Part shown: positions 7,411 to 15,700 of the stretch, one piece after another
Numbering within the stretch: position 1 is the stretch's first letter
Layout of the letters: each line of letters starts with the position of its first letter
Source: Alphaproteobacteria bacterium
GTDB taxonomy: Bacteria > Pseudomonadota > Alphaproteobacteria > Thalassobaculales > Thalassobaculaceae
Length of the DNA stretch: 35,241 nt
Assembly: GCA_024742605.1 (NCBI GenBank)
Contig: JANSYC010000040.1
Coordinates: 1 to 35,241, forward strand
Reading direction: 5' to 3'
Position numbers and translations under genes: made by a program
The notes under the pieces: model-generated
The model's input: only the letters and a program-made list of their open reading frames with translations
Told to the model about the DNA's origin: nothing
Databases searched by the model: none

Positions 7411-9179
7411 CGACCGGCACCAGGACTGTCGATCCCGTGACCATCTCGGTCATCCAGGGGGCGCTTGAGAACATCGCCGTGGAGATGGGCTACCGGCTGA
7501 TGCGGATGTCCTATTCCTCGATCATCCGGGAATCGGAGGATTTCGGGGCCGGGCTGGTCGACGCGGCAGGTCGGGGCCTCGCCGAGTCCGCCCAATCGAC
7601 GCCGCTGCAGTCCGGCCCGATCCCCGGATACATCAAGGGAATCAACCGCATCATGGCGGCGCGGGGCGAAGTGGTGCGACCCGGTGATGTGATCATGCAC
7701 AACGACGCCTATTCCGGTGCCAGCCACGGCCCGGACGTGGCCTTCATGGTGCCGGTCTTCCACGGCGAGCGACTCATCGCCTGGGCCGGGACCACCGCCC
7801 ACCATCTCGACATCGGTTCCCTGACGCCGGGCAGCTGCGGGATCGTGGACGCGATGGACGCCTATGCCGAGGGCCTGCAGTTCAAGGCCATCAAGGTCTA
7901 TGAGGAAGGCCGCAGGGTGCCGCAGGTCTGGCAAATTCTGCGGGACAACATCCGGGTTTCTGATCTGGTGGTCGGCGACATGGAGGCGCAGATCGCCGCC
8001 GCCCGGATCGGCGCCAAACGCTTCGAGGAGTTGATGGCGCGCTATGGCGTCGAGACCCTGGAGGCCGCCTGTGAGGGCGCCATGGATCATGCCGAACGGC
8101 TGATGCGCAACGCCATCGCGAAGCTGCCGGACGGAGACTACACCGCCACCACCTATATCGACGGATTTCTCGATTCCCCCGACCCGAAGAAAAAGGCCCT
8201 GCCGCTGGTGGTCACCCTGCGGGTGCGCGGAGAGGAGATTGAGGTTGACCTGACCGGCACCGCAGATCAGATCGACGACGCGCCGATCAACATGCCGCTG
8301 GTCGGCACGGCCGACATCGCGATCTGGCTGACCATCCGCTCGGTTCTGCTGGATACTGCGGTTCACGGCCACATCCCGGTGAACGAGGGCCTGACACGAC
8401 CGATCAAGCTCACCGTCCCGGAAGGCTGTCTCGCCAATCCGATCTTCCCGGCGCCCACCATCGCCCGGTTCTGCCCCGGCAACCAGCTCGCCGACACGGT
8501 GATGAAGGCGCTGGCACAGGCGGCCCCCCACAATGTCTCGGCCGGGATCGGAAATCTGAAGGTGATCGCGTTCTCCGGGCTGAACGCGGGACAGCACTGG
8601 GTGCACATGGAGATCTTCGAAGGCAGCTATGGCGGCCGTCCGGGAATGGACGGCATGGATGCGGTCGACACGCTCTACGCCAATACCCGGAACAACCCGA
8701 TCGAGGATATCGAGACCCACCTGCCCCTGCGCGTCTCCCGCTACGAGCTGCGGGAGGACGTGGTGGGGGCCGGAAAATGGCGCGGCGGCCTCGGCTCGGT
8801 CCGGGAATTTGAATACCTTGCCGACGGCGGTGCCTCCGTCGAAGGCGAAGGTCACGGGTTTGCGCCCTGGGGCTTCGACGGCGGGGCCGAGGGCAAGCCC
8901 GCGGAACTGCGGCTGGTACCGCCAACGGGAGCGGATCCGCGTGAACTGCCTTCGAAAGTCCCGCACATGCGGATCAAGGCGGGGGACATCTTCCGCTGCG
9001 TCGGGCCGGCCGGCGGCGGCTACGGCAATCCGCTGGAACGGGATCCGCAGGCGGTCCTCGACGATGTATTGGACGGGCTGATCAGCGCCGAGACCGCGAA
9101 AACCGCTTTCGGTGTGGTCGTGTCCGGCGACGGTACCGTCGATAGTGCCGCAACGGACTCGCTGCGGGCAGCCACCTGA
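7407..9179 (+). CDS. hyuB: Hydantoinase/oxoprolinase subunit B (HyuB family)
   Basis: Partner of the preceding HyuA-type subunit, 590 residues. In this family the B chain carries the ring-opening half of the reaction. It begins with the family hallmark DPVTISVIQGALENIAVEMG and ends in GPAGGGYGNPLERDP, the usual C-terminal signature. Internal conserved blocks include HNDAYSGASHGPD near residue 97. The ATGA overlap with hyuA indicates 1:1 expression. A strong hairpin lies five bases after the stop, so this is the last gene of the operon. No separate N-carbamoyl amino acid hydrolase gene follows, so the ring-opened product would need an enzyme encoded elsewhere. Confidence 0.92.
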   Translation: MTTGTRTVDPVTISVIQGALENIAVEMGYRLMRMSYSSIIRESEDFGAGLVDAAGRGLAESAQSTPLQSGPIPGYIKGINRIMAARGEVVRPGDVIMHNDAYSGASHGPDVAFMVPVFHGERLIAWAGTTAHHLDIGSLTPGSCGIVDAMDAYAEGLQFKAIKVYEEGRRVPQVWQILRDNIRVSDLVVGDMEAQIAAARIGAKRFEELMARYGVETLEAACEGAMDHAERLMRNAIAKLPDGDYTATTYIDGFLDSPDPKKKALPLVVTLRVRGEEIEVDLTGTADQIDDAPINMPLVGTADIAIWLTIRSVLLDTAVHGHIPVNEGLTRPIKLTVPEGCLANPIFPAPTIARFCPGNQLADTVMKALAQAAPHNVSAGIGNLKVIAFSGLNAGQHWVHMEIFEGSYGGRPGMDGMDAVDTLYANTRNNPIEDIETHLPLRVSRYELREDVVGAGKWRGGLGSVREFEYLADGGASVEGEGHGFAPWGFDGGAEGKPAELRLVPPTGADPRELPSKVPHMRIKAGDIFRCVGPAGGGYGNPLERDPQAVLDDVLDGLISAETAKTAFGVVVSGDGTVDSAATDSLRAAT

Positions 9180-9184
9180 CGCGA

Positions 9185-9216
9185 AAACGGCCGCTCCGAT
9201 GAAGGGGCGGCCGTTT
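9185..9216. terminator. Bidirectional hairpin terminator after hyuB
   Basis: AAACGGCCGCTCC (9185-9197) pairs with GGGGCGGCCGTTT (9204-9216) over 13 bp, with a single G-U wobble and a 6-nt loop. The A-rich left arm and T-rich right arm make it usable in both directions. It would end the hyu operon on the plus strand and the 26-codon ORF on the minus strand. Confidence 0.85.
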
Positions 9217-9255
9217 CCTTGAGATGATTAGGTCGTGGACCTAGAACTGGTGCGG

Positions 9256-9336
9256 TCAGGCGGCCACCAGAGGCTGCTCCGATGCCGTCATAATCCGCAC
9301 GGTCTTCACGAACCGCATCTCGAGATCAAAAGACAC
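9256..9336 (-). CDS. 26-residue ORF behind an ideal ribosome site; unknown small protein or leader peptide
   Basis: GTG at 9336 opens a 27-codon frame ending in TGA at 9258-9256. It is unusual because AAAGGAGGTGATCC lies immediately upstream with ideal spacing, a much stronger ribosome site than any other in the window. The predicted peptide starts (M/V)SFDLEMRFVKTVRIM and ends EQPLVAA; it has no Cys, no clear membrane segment and no PqqA-type ExxxY motif. The hyu terminator follows 40 bases after the stop. An isocitrate lyase remnant lies upstream on the same strand. It could be a leader peptide, a peptide precursor whose maturation genes are elsewhere, or a free-standing small protein. No function is assigned. 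Confidence 0.5.
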   Translation of the reverse strand: MSFDLEMRFVKTVRIMTASEQPLVAA

Positions 9337-9351
9337 TGGATCACCTCCTTT
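9337..9351 (-). promoter_or_regulatory. Near-perfect anti-16S Shine-Dalgarno sequence
   Basis: On the plus strand TGGATCACCTCCTTT equals the universal 3' end of 16S rRNA, so the minus-strand message can pair with it over about 14 bases. Spacing from AGGAGG to the GTG start is 7 nt. The match to 16S does not continue beyond this end, so it is a ribosome site rather than an rRNA gene fragment. Confidence 0.75.
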
Positions 9352-9357
9352 CGGTTG

Positions 9358-9374
9358 TTGTCGTCGACAGACAA
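9358..9374. promoter_or_regulatory. Dyad TTGTC-N7-GACAA upstream of the small ORF
   Basis: Perfect 5-bp arms surround a centre containing GTCGAC, only 6 bp upstream of the strong ribosome site. A second perfect 12-bp palindrome, TGTCGGCCGACA, lies at 9391-9402. Both could be operators or 5' leader hairpins. No regulator is identified. Confidence 0.35.
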
Positions 9375-9443
9375 AGTGTGGGTGAGTCGCTGTCGGCCGA
9401 CAAGTCCCTGCAATCGAAAAAATTGCGATGCCAGAGGCGGATA

Positions 9444-10223
9444 TCAGACCCGCGCGCCTTCCTGAACGATGGTGAACCTGGCATTGCAGATCGAGCGCGT
9501 CTCGACGGCGAGATCCTCCCAGGCCCGTTTTGCCGCATCGGGACAGGTGAACGAGGGCGAGCAATTGTAGGCCAGCATCTGATCCGGGAAGTCTCGCCGG
9601 ATCGCTTCCGCGAAGGTGCGCGCCTGCTCGAGATTCGGAGTCGAGGTCTCCATCCAAAGCAGATCCGAATACGGCGCGAAGGCGAGCCTGCGGGCGACGC
9701 AGCGCTCGAATTCGGTGCCGTCCTTCAGACGGTGGAAGCCCTCGGCCGTGCGCTCCCCCATAAGTAAGGGGTGGTCCCTCGGGTCCACATCGGAGGTGAT
9801 CAGCCTGGCGCTTTCCGCATCGGTCCGGCAGATCACCAGGGTCGAGGTGCCCATCACGTCGGCCGCCATCCGGGCCGCGTTCAGGTTCGCGATATGCTGC
9901 TGCATCGGGACCAGGACCTTGCCGCCCATGTGGCCGCATTTCTTCTCGGAGGCCAACTGGTCTTCGAAATGAACGCCCGCGGCCCCCGCCTCGATGAAGG
10001 CCTTGGTCAGTTCGAACGCGTTCAGCACGCCGCCGAACCCGGCCTCGCAATCGGCGACGATCGGCGCGAACCAATCCTCGACCGTCCTTTTGCCTTCCAT
10101 ATGCTCGATCTGATCGGCGCGGGTCAGGGTGTTGTTGATCCGGCGCACCAGGTCCGGGCCGCTATTGGCCGGATACAGACTCTGGTCCGGATACATCGCA
10201 CCCGCCCCGTTGGCGTCCGCCGC
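9444..10223 (-). pseudogene. aceA: Isocitrate lyase remnant, truncated at both ends
   Basis: The translation is unmistakably isocitrate lyase in its middle: [20 protein letters not shown], then the metal-binding [10 protein letters not shown], the catalytic KKCGH loop and LAYNCSPSF. Similarity begins abruptly at codon 10223-10221; before it the frame reads unrelated sequence back to a stop. Similarity ends near 9549, after which about 34 unrelated residues lead to TGA at 9444. Missing are roughly the first 110 residues and the C-terminal part that completes the neighbouring active site. The open middle spans about 240 codons against some 430 in the family. It retains catalytic residues and has no internal stop, so the damage looks recent. 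ATG 10196 has no ribosome site. An active enzyme is unlikely. Confidence 0.82.
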
Positions 10224-10286
10224 GCCCGACCCTTCGAATTCGTCAGATAGAGGGCTCTCCGGTTCTTGAGGCCGCCCCAGCTTTTA

Positions 10287-10313
10287 TTGACAGATGGGCT
10301 GTTCTTTTATAAG
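10287..10313 (+). promoter_or_regulatory. Putative imuA promoter
   Basis: TTGACA (10287-10292) is a perfect -35 box, and TATAAG (10308-10313) 15 bp later is a reasonable -10. Transcription would start about 7 bases on, within a base or two of the imuA ATG, giving a nearly leaderless message. The short spacer lowers certainty. Confidence 0.55.
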
Positions 10314-10327
10314 AACAAAACATGAAC
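10301..10327 (+). promoter_or_regulatory. LexA (SOS) operator of the alphaproteobacterial type
   Basis: GAAC-AAAACAT-GAAC (10313-10327) is an exact GAAC-N7-GAAC direct repeat, the known LexA box of Alphaproteobacteria. Its second half overlaps the imuA start codon. An inverted repeat, GTTCTTTTATAAGAAC (10301-10316), overlaps it and covers the -10 region. LexA bound here would block initiation, so the cassette should be DNA-damage inducible. Confidence 0.82.
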
Positions 10328-11182
10328 ATAAAATGCAAACCCTTCCCTGAAGCCTCTGCCGCCCCGGCCGATGTGGGGGCTTTGCGGGAACTTGTGCGGC
10401 GCATGGAACGGGGAGACGGGAGCGTCTCGGCGCGCGGACTGACCCTTGGCTGTCAGGCTCTCGACGATGCTCTGCCGGAGGGTGGGCTGCCGCTCGGCAG
10501 GGTGCACGAGATTCTCGGTCCCGCCCGCTCGGATGTGCGGGATGCGGCGGCCTTCGGCTTCACCACCGCCCTGCTCGCCCTGCTGATGGAGGCGCGCCCG
10601 CACGAGGGGCCGGTGATCTGGTGTCCGCGCAGCGCGAATCTGCTGGGCGGCGCGCTCTACACCCGCGGATTGGCCGGTCTGGGTCTGGATGCCGACCGGC
10701 TGATCCTGGTCGAGACACGGGATGAGGCGGAGCGGATCTGGGCGCTGGAGGAGGCGCTGTCGACCAAGGGAGTCCTGGCGGCCCTGGCGGAGCTGGATCC
10801 GGTGCGCGCGGGCAAGCGGGACGACAGGACCGGCCGGCGGCTGCAGTTGGCGGCCGAGCGGAGCGGTGTGACCGGGTTCCTGCTCCGCCCACGCATGGCG
10901 ACCGCTTCCGGCCCGGCCGCGCGCGCCACCACCCACGTCGAAAGCCGCTGGCAGGTCAGCGCCGCACCCTCGCCGCTCGCCCCACACGACACCCGTCCGG
11001 TCTGGTCGGTGATGCTGGAGCGCGCCAAACGCGCCCGACGCATGACGTCCGAGCCCTGCCGGATCGCCTGGGATCCGGAGCACTTGTCCTTTTCCGAGGT
11101 GGTCGGTCGACCGACAGAAGTTGCACATGACTCCCCCGTTCCTGACGTCAGAGGAGATCGCCATTATGACCGTGTCGCATGA
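10322..11182 (+). CDS. imuA: ImuA, SulA/RecA-like accessory protein of mutagenic repair
   Basis: First gene of the imuA-imuB-dnaE2 cassette, 286 residues. It resembles a RecA core lacking a good Walker A motif: LTLGCQALDDALPEGGLPLGRVHEILGP near residues 40-69 is the characteristic N-terminal block. A RecA-like region with VIWCPRS follows. In this family the protein supports ImuB and DnaE2 during translesion synthesis by contacting the other components and RecA. The ATG sits inside the LexA box. The last 17 bases overlap the imuB start, so the genes are co-translated. The C-terminal region is Arg-rich and less conserved. Confidence 0.9.
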   Translation: MNIKCKPFPEASAAPADVGALRELVRRMERGDGSVSARGLTLGCQALDDALPEGGLPLGRVHEILGPARSDVRDAAAFGFTTALLALLMEARPHEGPVIWCPRSANLLGGALYTRGLAGLGLDADRLILVETRDEAERIWALEEALSTKGVLAALAELDPVRAGKRDDRTGRRLQLAAERSGVTGFLLRPRMATASGPAARATTHVESRWQVSAAPSPLAPHDTRPVWSVMLERAKRARRMTSEPCRIAWDPEHLSFSEVVGRPTEVAHDSPVPDVRGDRHYDRVA

Positions 11183-12740
11183 AAATTCCCCGCAATCCCG
11201 CCGAATCCTGTCGCTCTGGCTGCCGCGCTTCGCCACCGAACGCCGGGACATCGAGACTCCGGACGGACGCCCGCAGGTCCTGACCCGGGCCGAGCGGGGC
11301 CGGCTGGTGCTGACCGCGGTCGACGGACATGCGACGGCGGCGGGGCTCGAACCCGGCATGGCGCTCGCCGACGCCCGCGCGATGGAACCGGATCTGGTGG
11401 TGGATGAATGGTCGATGGAGGCAGACGGCGCCCGGCTGCGCGATCTGGCCCGCTGGTGCCTGCGCTACACTCCCTTGGTCTCACTCGACCCGTCCTCCAG
11501 CTGTGTGTCCGGGACCATCGGCGGCGATGCCGGAGTGTGGCTGGATGTCACCGGCTGCGCGCATCTGTTCGGCGGCGAGGAGGCGATGGTCGCCGATCTG
11601 GTGAACCGGCTGGCGGGGCTCGGCCTGACCGCCCACGCGGCCCTGGCCGGAACCCCCGGAGTCGCCTGGGCGATCGCCCATCTCGCGGCTCCCGCCAGGG
11701 GCTGGTGCGTGGTCCCGGATGGTCAGGAACGCGCCGCGATCCGCGATCTTCCGACCGTCGCCCTGCGCCTGCCCGCCGCCGATGTGGAGGCGCTGGAGCG
11801 GATGGGGCTGCGTACGGCGGGTCATCTGATGGATCTGCCACGCGGCCCGCTGACCGCCCGGTTCGGGATCGAGCCGGGCCGCCGCATCGATCAGGCCTTG
11901 GGACGCATCGGGGAGCCGATCACCCCGCTTGCCCCGCCAGCCCCGCACCGGGTCCGGTTCGGCCTGCCGGAGCCGATCGCCGACCGGGAGGATCTGGCCC
12001 ACGGGGTCCGTCGTCTGCTGGCCCGGATGTGTGCGCGGCTGGAGCGGGAGCGGGCGGGATTCCGCCGTCTGCGGATCGACTTCTTCCGGGCCGACGGCTC
12101 CACCCGGTCCCTGTCGCTGTCCACCGGCCGGCCGGCGCGGGACCCGGAGGCGCTGTTCCGGCTGATCGACGGCAAGCTCGATCATCTCGATCCCGGGTTC
12201 GGCGTCGATGTGATGGTGCTGGAAGGCGAATGGGTTGAGGGCACCGTCAGTCACCAGCGTGATCTCGCAGGCGCCACCGCCGCGGGCCGCGACGACGAGG
12301 CGGTCTCGGCCCTGCTGGACCGGCTCACCAACCGGTTGGGACCAACCAGGGTCCATCGCCCGCTCCCCGTCGAAAGTCATCTTCCGGAACGGGCCGAGAC
12401 ACGCGCTCCGGCGCAGAGCCCGGCCCGCTGGAAGACCGCCGCCATGCCCCCGGTGCCCCGCCCCATCCGGCTGTTGTCCCGGCCGGAGCCGGTGGCGGCG
12501 ATCGCCCTGCTGCCCGACCATCCGCCCGCCAGGTTCCAATGGCGCGGGGTCGACTATCGGGTCGCCCGCGCGGCCGGTCCCGAGCGGGTGGCGCCGGAAT
12601 GGTGGCGGTCCGGGAGCAGCCAGACCCGGGACTATTTCCGGGTCGAGGATGACGAAGGACGCCGGTTCTGGCTGTACCGGGAGGGGCTGGTTGAACGCGG
12701 ACAGGCGGCCGCCTGGATGATGCACGGCCTGATGGCTTGA
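11166..12740 (+). CDS. imuB: ImuB, catalytically inactive Y-family polymerase-like protein
   Basis: A 524-residue Y-family (DinB-like) protein that links ImuA, DnaE2 and the sliding clamp in damage-induced mutagenesis. The start is taken at ATG 11166, 9 nt after GAGGAG (11151-11156); TTG 11121 or ATG 11127 would add about 13-15 residues. The first strand reads RRILSLWLPRFATER where an active Y-family polymerase has its catalytic acidic residue, in agreement with the inactive ImuB class. Helix-hairpin-like and little-finger regions follow (LPAADVEALERMGLRTAGHL near residue 200). It lies 12 bases before dnaE2 and overlaps imuA. Confidence 0.92.
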   Translation: MTVSHENSPQSRRILSLWLPRFATERRDIETPDGRPQVLTRAERGRLVLTAVDGHATAAGLEPGMALADARAMEPDLVVDEWSMEADGARLRDLARWCLRYTPLVSLDPSSSCVSGTIGGDAGVWLDVTGCAHLFGGEEAMVADLVNRLAGLGLTAHAALAGTPGVAWAIAHLAAPARGWCVVPDGQERAAIRDLPTVALRLPAADVEALERMGLRTAGHLMDLPRGPLTARFGIEPGRRIDQALGRIGEPITPLAPPAPHRVRFGLPEPIADREDLAHGVRRLLARMCARLERERAGFRRLRIDFFRADGSTRSLSLSTGRPARDPEALFRLIDGKLDHLDPGFGVDVMVLEGEWVEGTVSHQRDLAGATAAGRDDEAVSALLDRLTNRLGPTRVHRPLPVESHLPERAETRAPAQSPARWKTAAMPPVPRPIRLLSRPEPVAAIALLPDHPPARFQWRGVDYRVARAAGPERVAPEWWRSGSSQTRDYFRVEDDEGRRFWLYREGLVERGQAAAWMMHGLMA

Positions 12741-12752
12741 GCGGGACGATCC

Positions 12753-15700
12753 ATGGCCGGATATGCCGAGCTGTGCGTCACCAGCAATTTCTCGTTCCTC
12801 AGTGGTGCCTCCCATCCGGAGGAGCTGGTGCGGATGGCCGCCATGCTCGGCCTGCAGGCGATCGCGATTACCGACCGGAACAGTCTGGCGGGCGTGGTCC
12901 GCGCCCATGCGGAGCTCAAACGGATAGCTGAGGAGGGCGGAGGCCAGATCCAGCTGATACCCGGCGCCCGGATCGAACTGCAGGACGGCCCGCCGGTGAT
13001 CCTGCTGCCGACCGACAGGAGCGCCTATGGCCGGCTGTCCCGGCTGATCAGCCTGGGACGCAGACGGGCGCCCAAGGGGGCCTGTCTGCTGAGCCTGGCC
13101 GATCTGAAAGCCCATGAGGCGGGATCGATCCTGATCCTCCCCCCGCCCGACACCGCCGTTCCGGACCAGACCTTCGTCGACGCGGCCACCGCCCTGGCCG
13201 AAGGTCGCGACGGGCGCGTCTATCTCGCCCTCTCCAGGCTGTATCGCGGCGACGACGACGCCCGGCTCGCCACCCTTTCGGATCTCGGCACACGGCTCGG
13301 TCTTCAAGTCGTGGCGACCAATGACGTCCTCTATCACACGCCCGATCGGCGGCCGCTTCAGGACGTGCTGAGCTGCATACGGGAGCAGACCACGATCGAT
13401 GCTGCCGGATACCGCCTCGCCGCCAATGCCGAACGGCACCTGAAACCGCCGGAGGAGATGGCCCGGCTGTTCCGTGACCACCCGAGCGCCGTCGCGAACG
13501 GCCTGGACATTGCGGCCCGGTGCCGGTTCTCGCTCGACGAGCTGCGCTACGAGTATCCCGAGGAGGTGTCCGAAGGTCAGAATCCGCAGAACATCCTGGA
13601 ACGCCTCACCTTTGAGGGCGCGGATCTGCGCTATCCGGACGGTATACCGGACAAAGTCCGGACACAGATCGCCCATGAGACGGCGCTGATCGCGAAGCTC
13701 GAGTACGCTCCCTATTTCCTCACCGTGCACGACATCGTCCGCTTCGCCCGGTCTCGCGGCATTCTCTGTCAGGGACGCGGCTCGGCGGCCAATTCGGCCG
13801 TCTGCTACTGCCTGGGCATCACCGCCATCGACCCGGTCAAGATGGACCTGCTGTTCGAACGCTTCGTCAGCGAGGCCCGGGGCGAGCCGCCCGATATCGA
13901 CGTGGATTTCGAACACGAGCGGCGGGAGGAGGTAATCCAATACATCTACGGCAAATACGGCCGGCACCGGGCCGGCCTGGCGGCGACCGTGATCTCCTAC
14001 CGGGCACGATCGGCCTTGCGGGAGGTCGGCAAGGCGATGGGATTGTCCGAGGACACGGTCGGGGTGCTGTCCGGGCAGGTCTGGGGGTGGAACGGCGAGG
14101 GCGTGACCGACGAGCGGGTTCGGGAGACCGGTCTCGACCCCGACGACCGGCGGCTCCGGCAGGCCCTGATCCTGGCCCGTCAGATCGGCGGTTTTCCCCG
14201 CCATCTCTCCCAGCATGTCGGCGGCTTCGTGATCACCCAAGGACGGTTGGACGAACTGGTGCCGATCGAGAACGCGGCGATGGAGGACCGTACCGTCGTC
14301 GAATGGGACAAGGACGACCTGGATACGCTTGGCATCCTGAAGGTCGATGTGCTGGGGCTCGGCATGCTGAGCTGCGTGCGGCGGGCCTTCGATCTGCTGC
14401 GGGACCACAGGGGCCTGGACTTCGATCTCGCCACCGTTCCGCAGGATGATCCGGCGGTCTACGACATGCTGTGCCGGGGGGATTCCCTGGGCGTGTTTCA
14501 GGTCGAAAGCCGGGCGCAGATGGCGATGCTGCCGCGCCTGCGGCCGCGGACCTTCTACGATCTGGTCGTGCAGGTCGCGATCGTCCGGCCGGGACCGATC
14601 CAGGGCGACATGGTTCACCCCTATCTCCGACGCCGCAATGGGGAGGAGCGGGTTGCCTATCCGTCGGACGCGCTGCGTCAGGTCCTGAGCAAGACGCTGG
14701 GCGTGCCGCTGTTCCAGGAACAGGCGATGAAGATCGCCATCGTGGCCGCCGGGTTCACGCCGGACGAGGCCGACCGGCTGCGCAAGGCGATGGCCACCTT
14801 CAAACGCAGCGGCGACATCCACAAGTTCGGCGAGAAGCTGGAGCGCGGCATGGTCGACAACGGCTATGACCGGGAGTTCGCCCAGCGCTGCTTCAAGCAG
14901 ATCGAAGGGTTCGGGACCTACGGGTTTCCGGAGAGCCATGCGGCAAGCTTCGCGCTGCTGGTCTACGTCTCCTCCTGGATCAAATGCCACCATCCGGACA
15001 TGTTCGCCGCCGCCCTGCTGAACAGCCAGCCGATGGGATTCTACGCCCCGGCCCAGATCGTTCGGGACGCCCGCGAGCACGGTGTCCGGGTGCGCCCGCC
15101 GGACGTGAACGCAAGCGCCTGGGACTGCACCTTGGAGCCCGCGCCCGATGGCCGCCTGGCGCTCCGGCTGGGCCTGCGGCAGATCAAGGGTTTCTCCGAG
15201 ATCGCCGCCGCCCGACTGGTGATGGCCCGCGGCGCGGGCTATGCCGAGCCCCTCGATCTGTGGCGACGGGCCGGTCTGGAAAAACGCGATCTCGAGGCCC
15301 TGGCGCGCGGGGACGCGTTCGGGTCGATGGGGGTGTCGCGGCGGGACGCGTTCTGGGCGATGCGGGCCGTCGCCTCCGCTTTGGACGGCCCCGTCGGGAA
15401 GGCCGGAGGGACGGATTCACTGCCGCTGTTCGCCCATATGAACGCGTCCCGCCCGGAGCCGGCGGTCAAACTCCCCCACGCCCCGATCGGTGAAGAGGTG
15501 GTGGACGACTACATGGCGCTGCGCCTGTCCCTCAAGGCACACCCTCTTCAGCTGCTGCGCCCGACCCTGAAAGCCGAGGGACGGCGGACATGCGTGGACC
15601 TCGGCCGCTTCAAGGACGGCCAGCGGATCCGGCTGGCGGGTCTGGTCCTGGTCCGTCAGCGCCCCGGCACCGCCAAGGGGGTGATCTTCATCACCCTGGA

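Noticed and set aside
9337-9352. Possible 3' fragment of a 16S rRNA gene (TGGATCACCTCCTTTC on the plus strand)
   Set aside because: The match stops at the anti-SD tail; the preceding bases do not resemble 16S helix 45, and the minus strand has a start codon at ideal spacing.
9256-10074. Minus-strand frame of 272 codons overlapping the isocitrate lyase remnant
   Set aside because: Its upstream part is the out-of-frame shadow of aceA; only the last 26 codons, behind their own ribosome site, are retained as a candidate.
11481-15080. Minus-strand open frame of 1199 codons opposite imuB-dnaE2
   Set aside because: It mirrors two well-recognised genes, has His/Gln/Arg/Asp-rich composition without any family motif, and is the expected antisense shadow of high-GC codon use.
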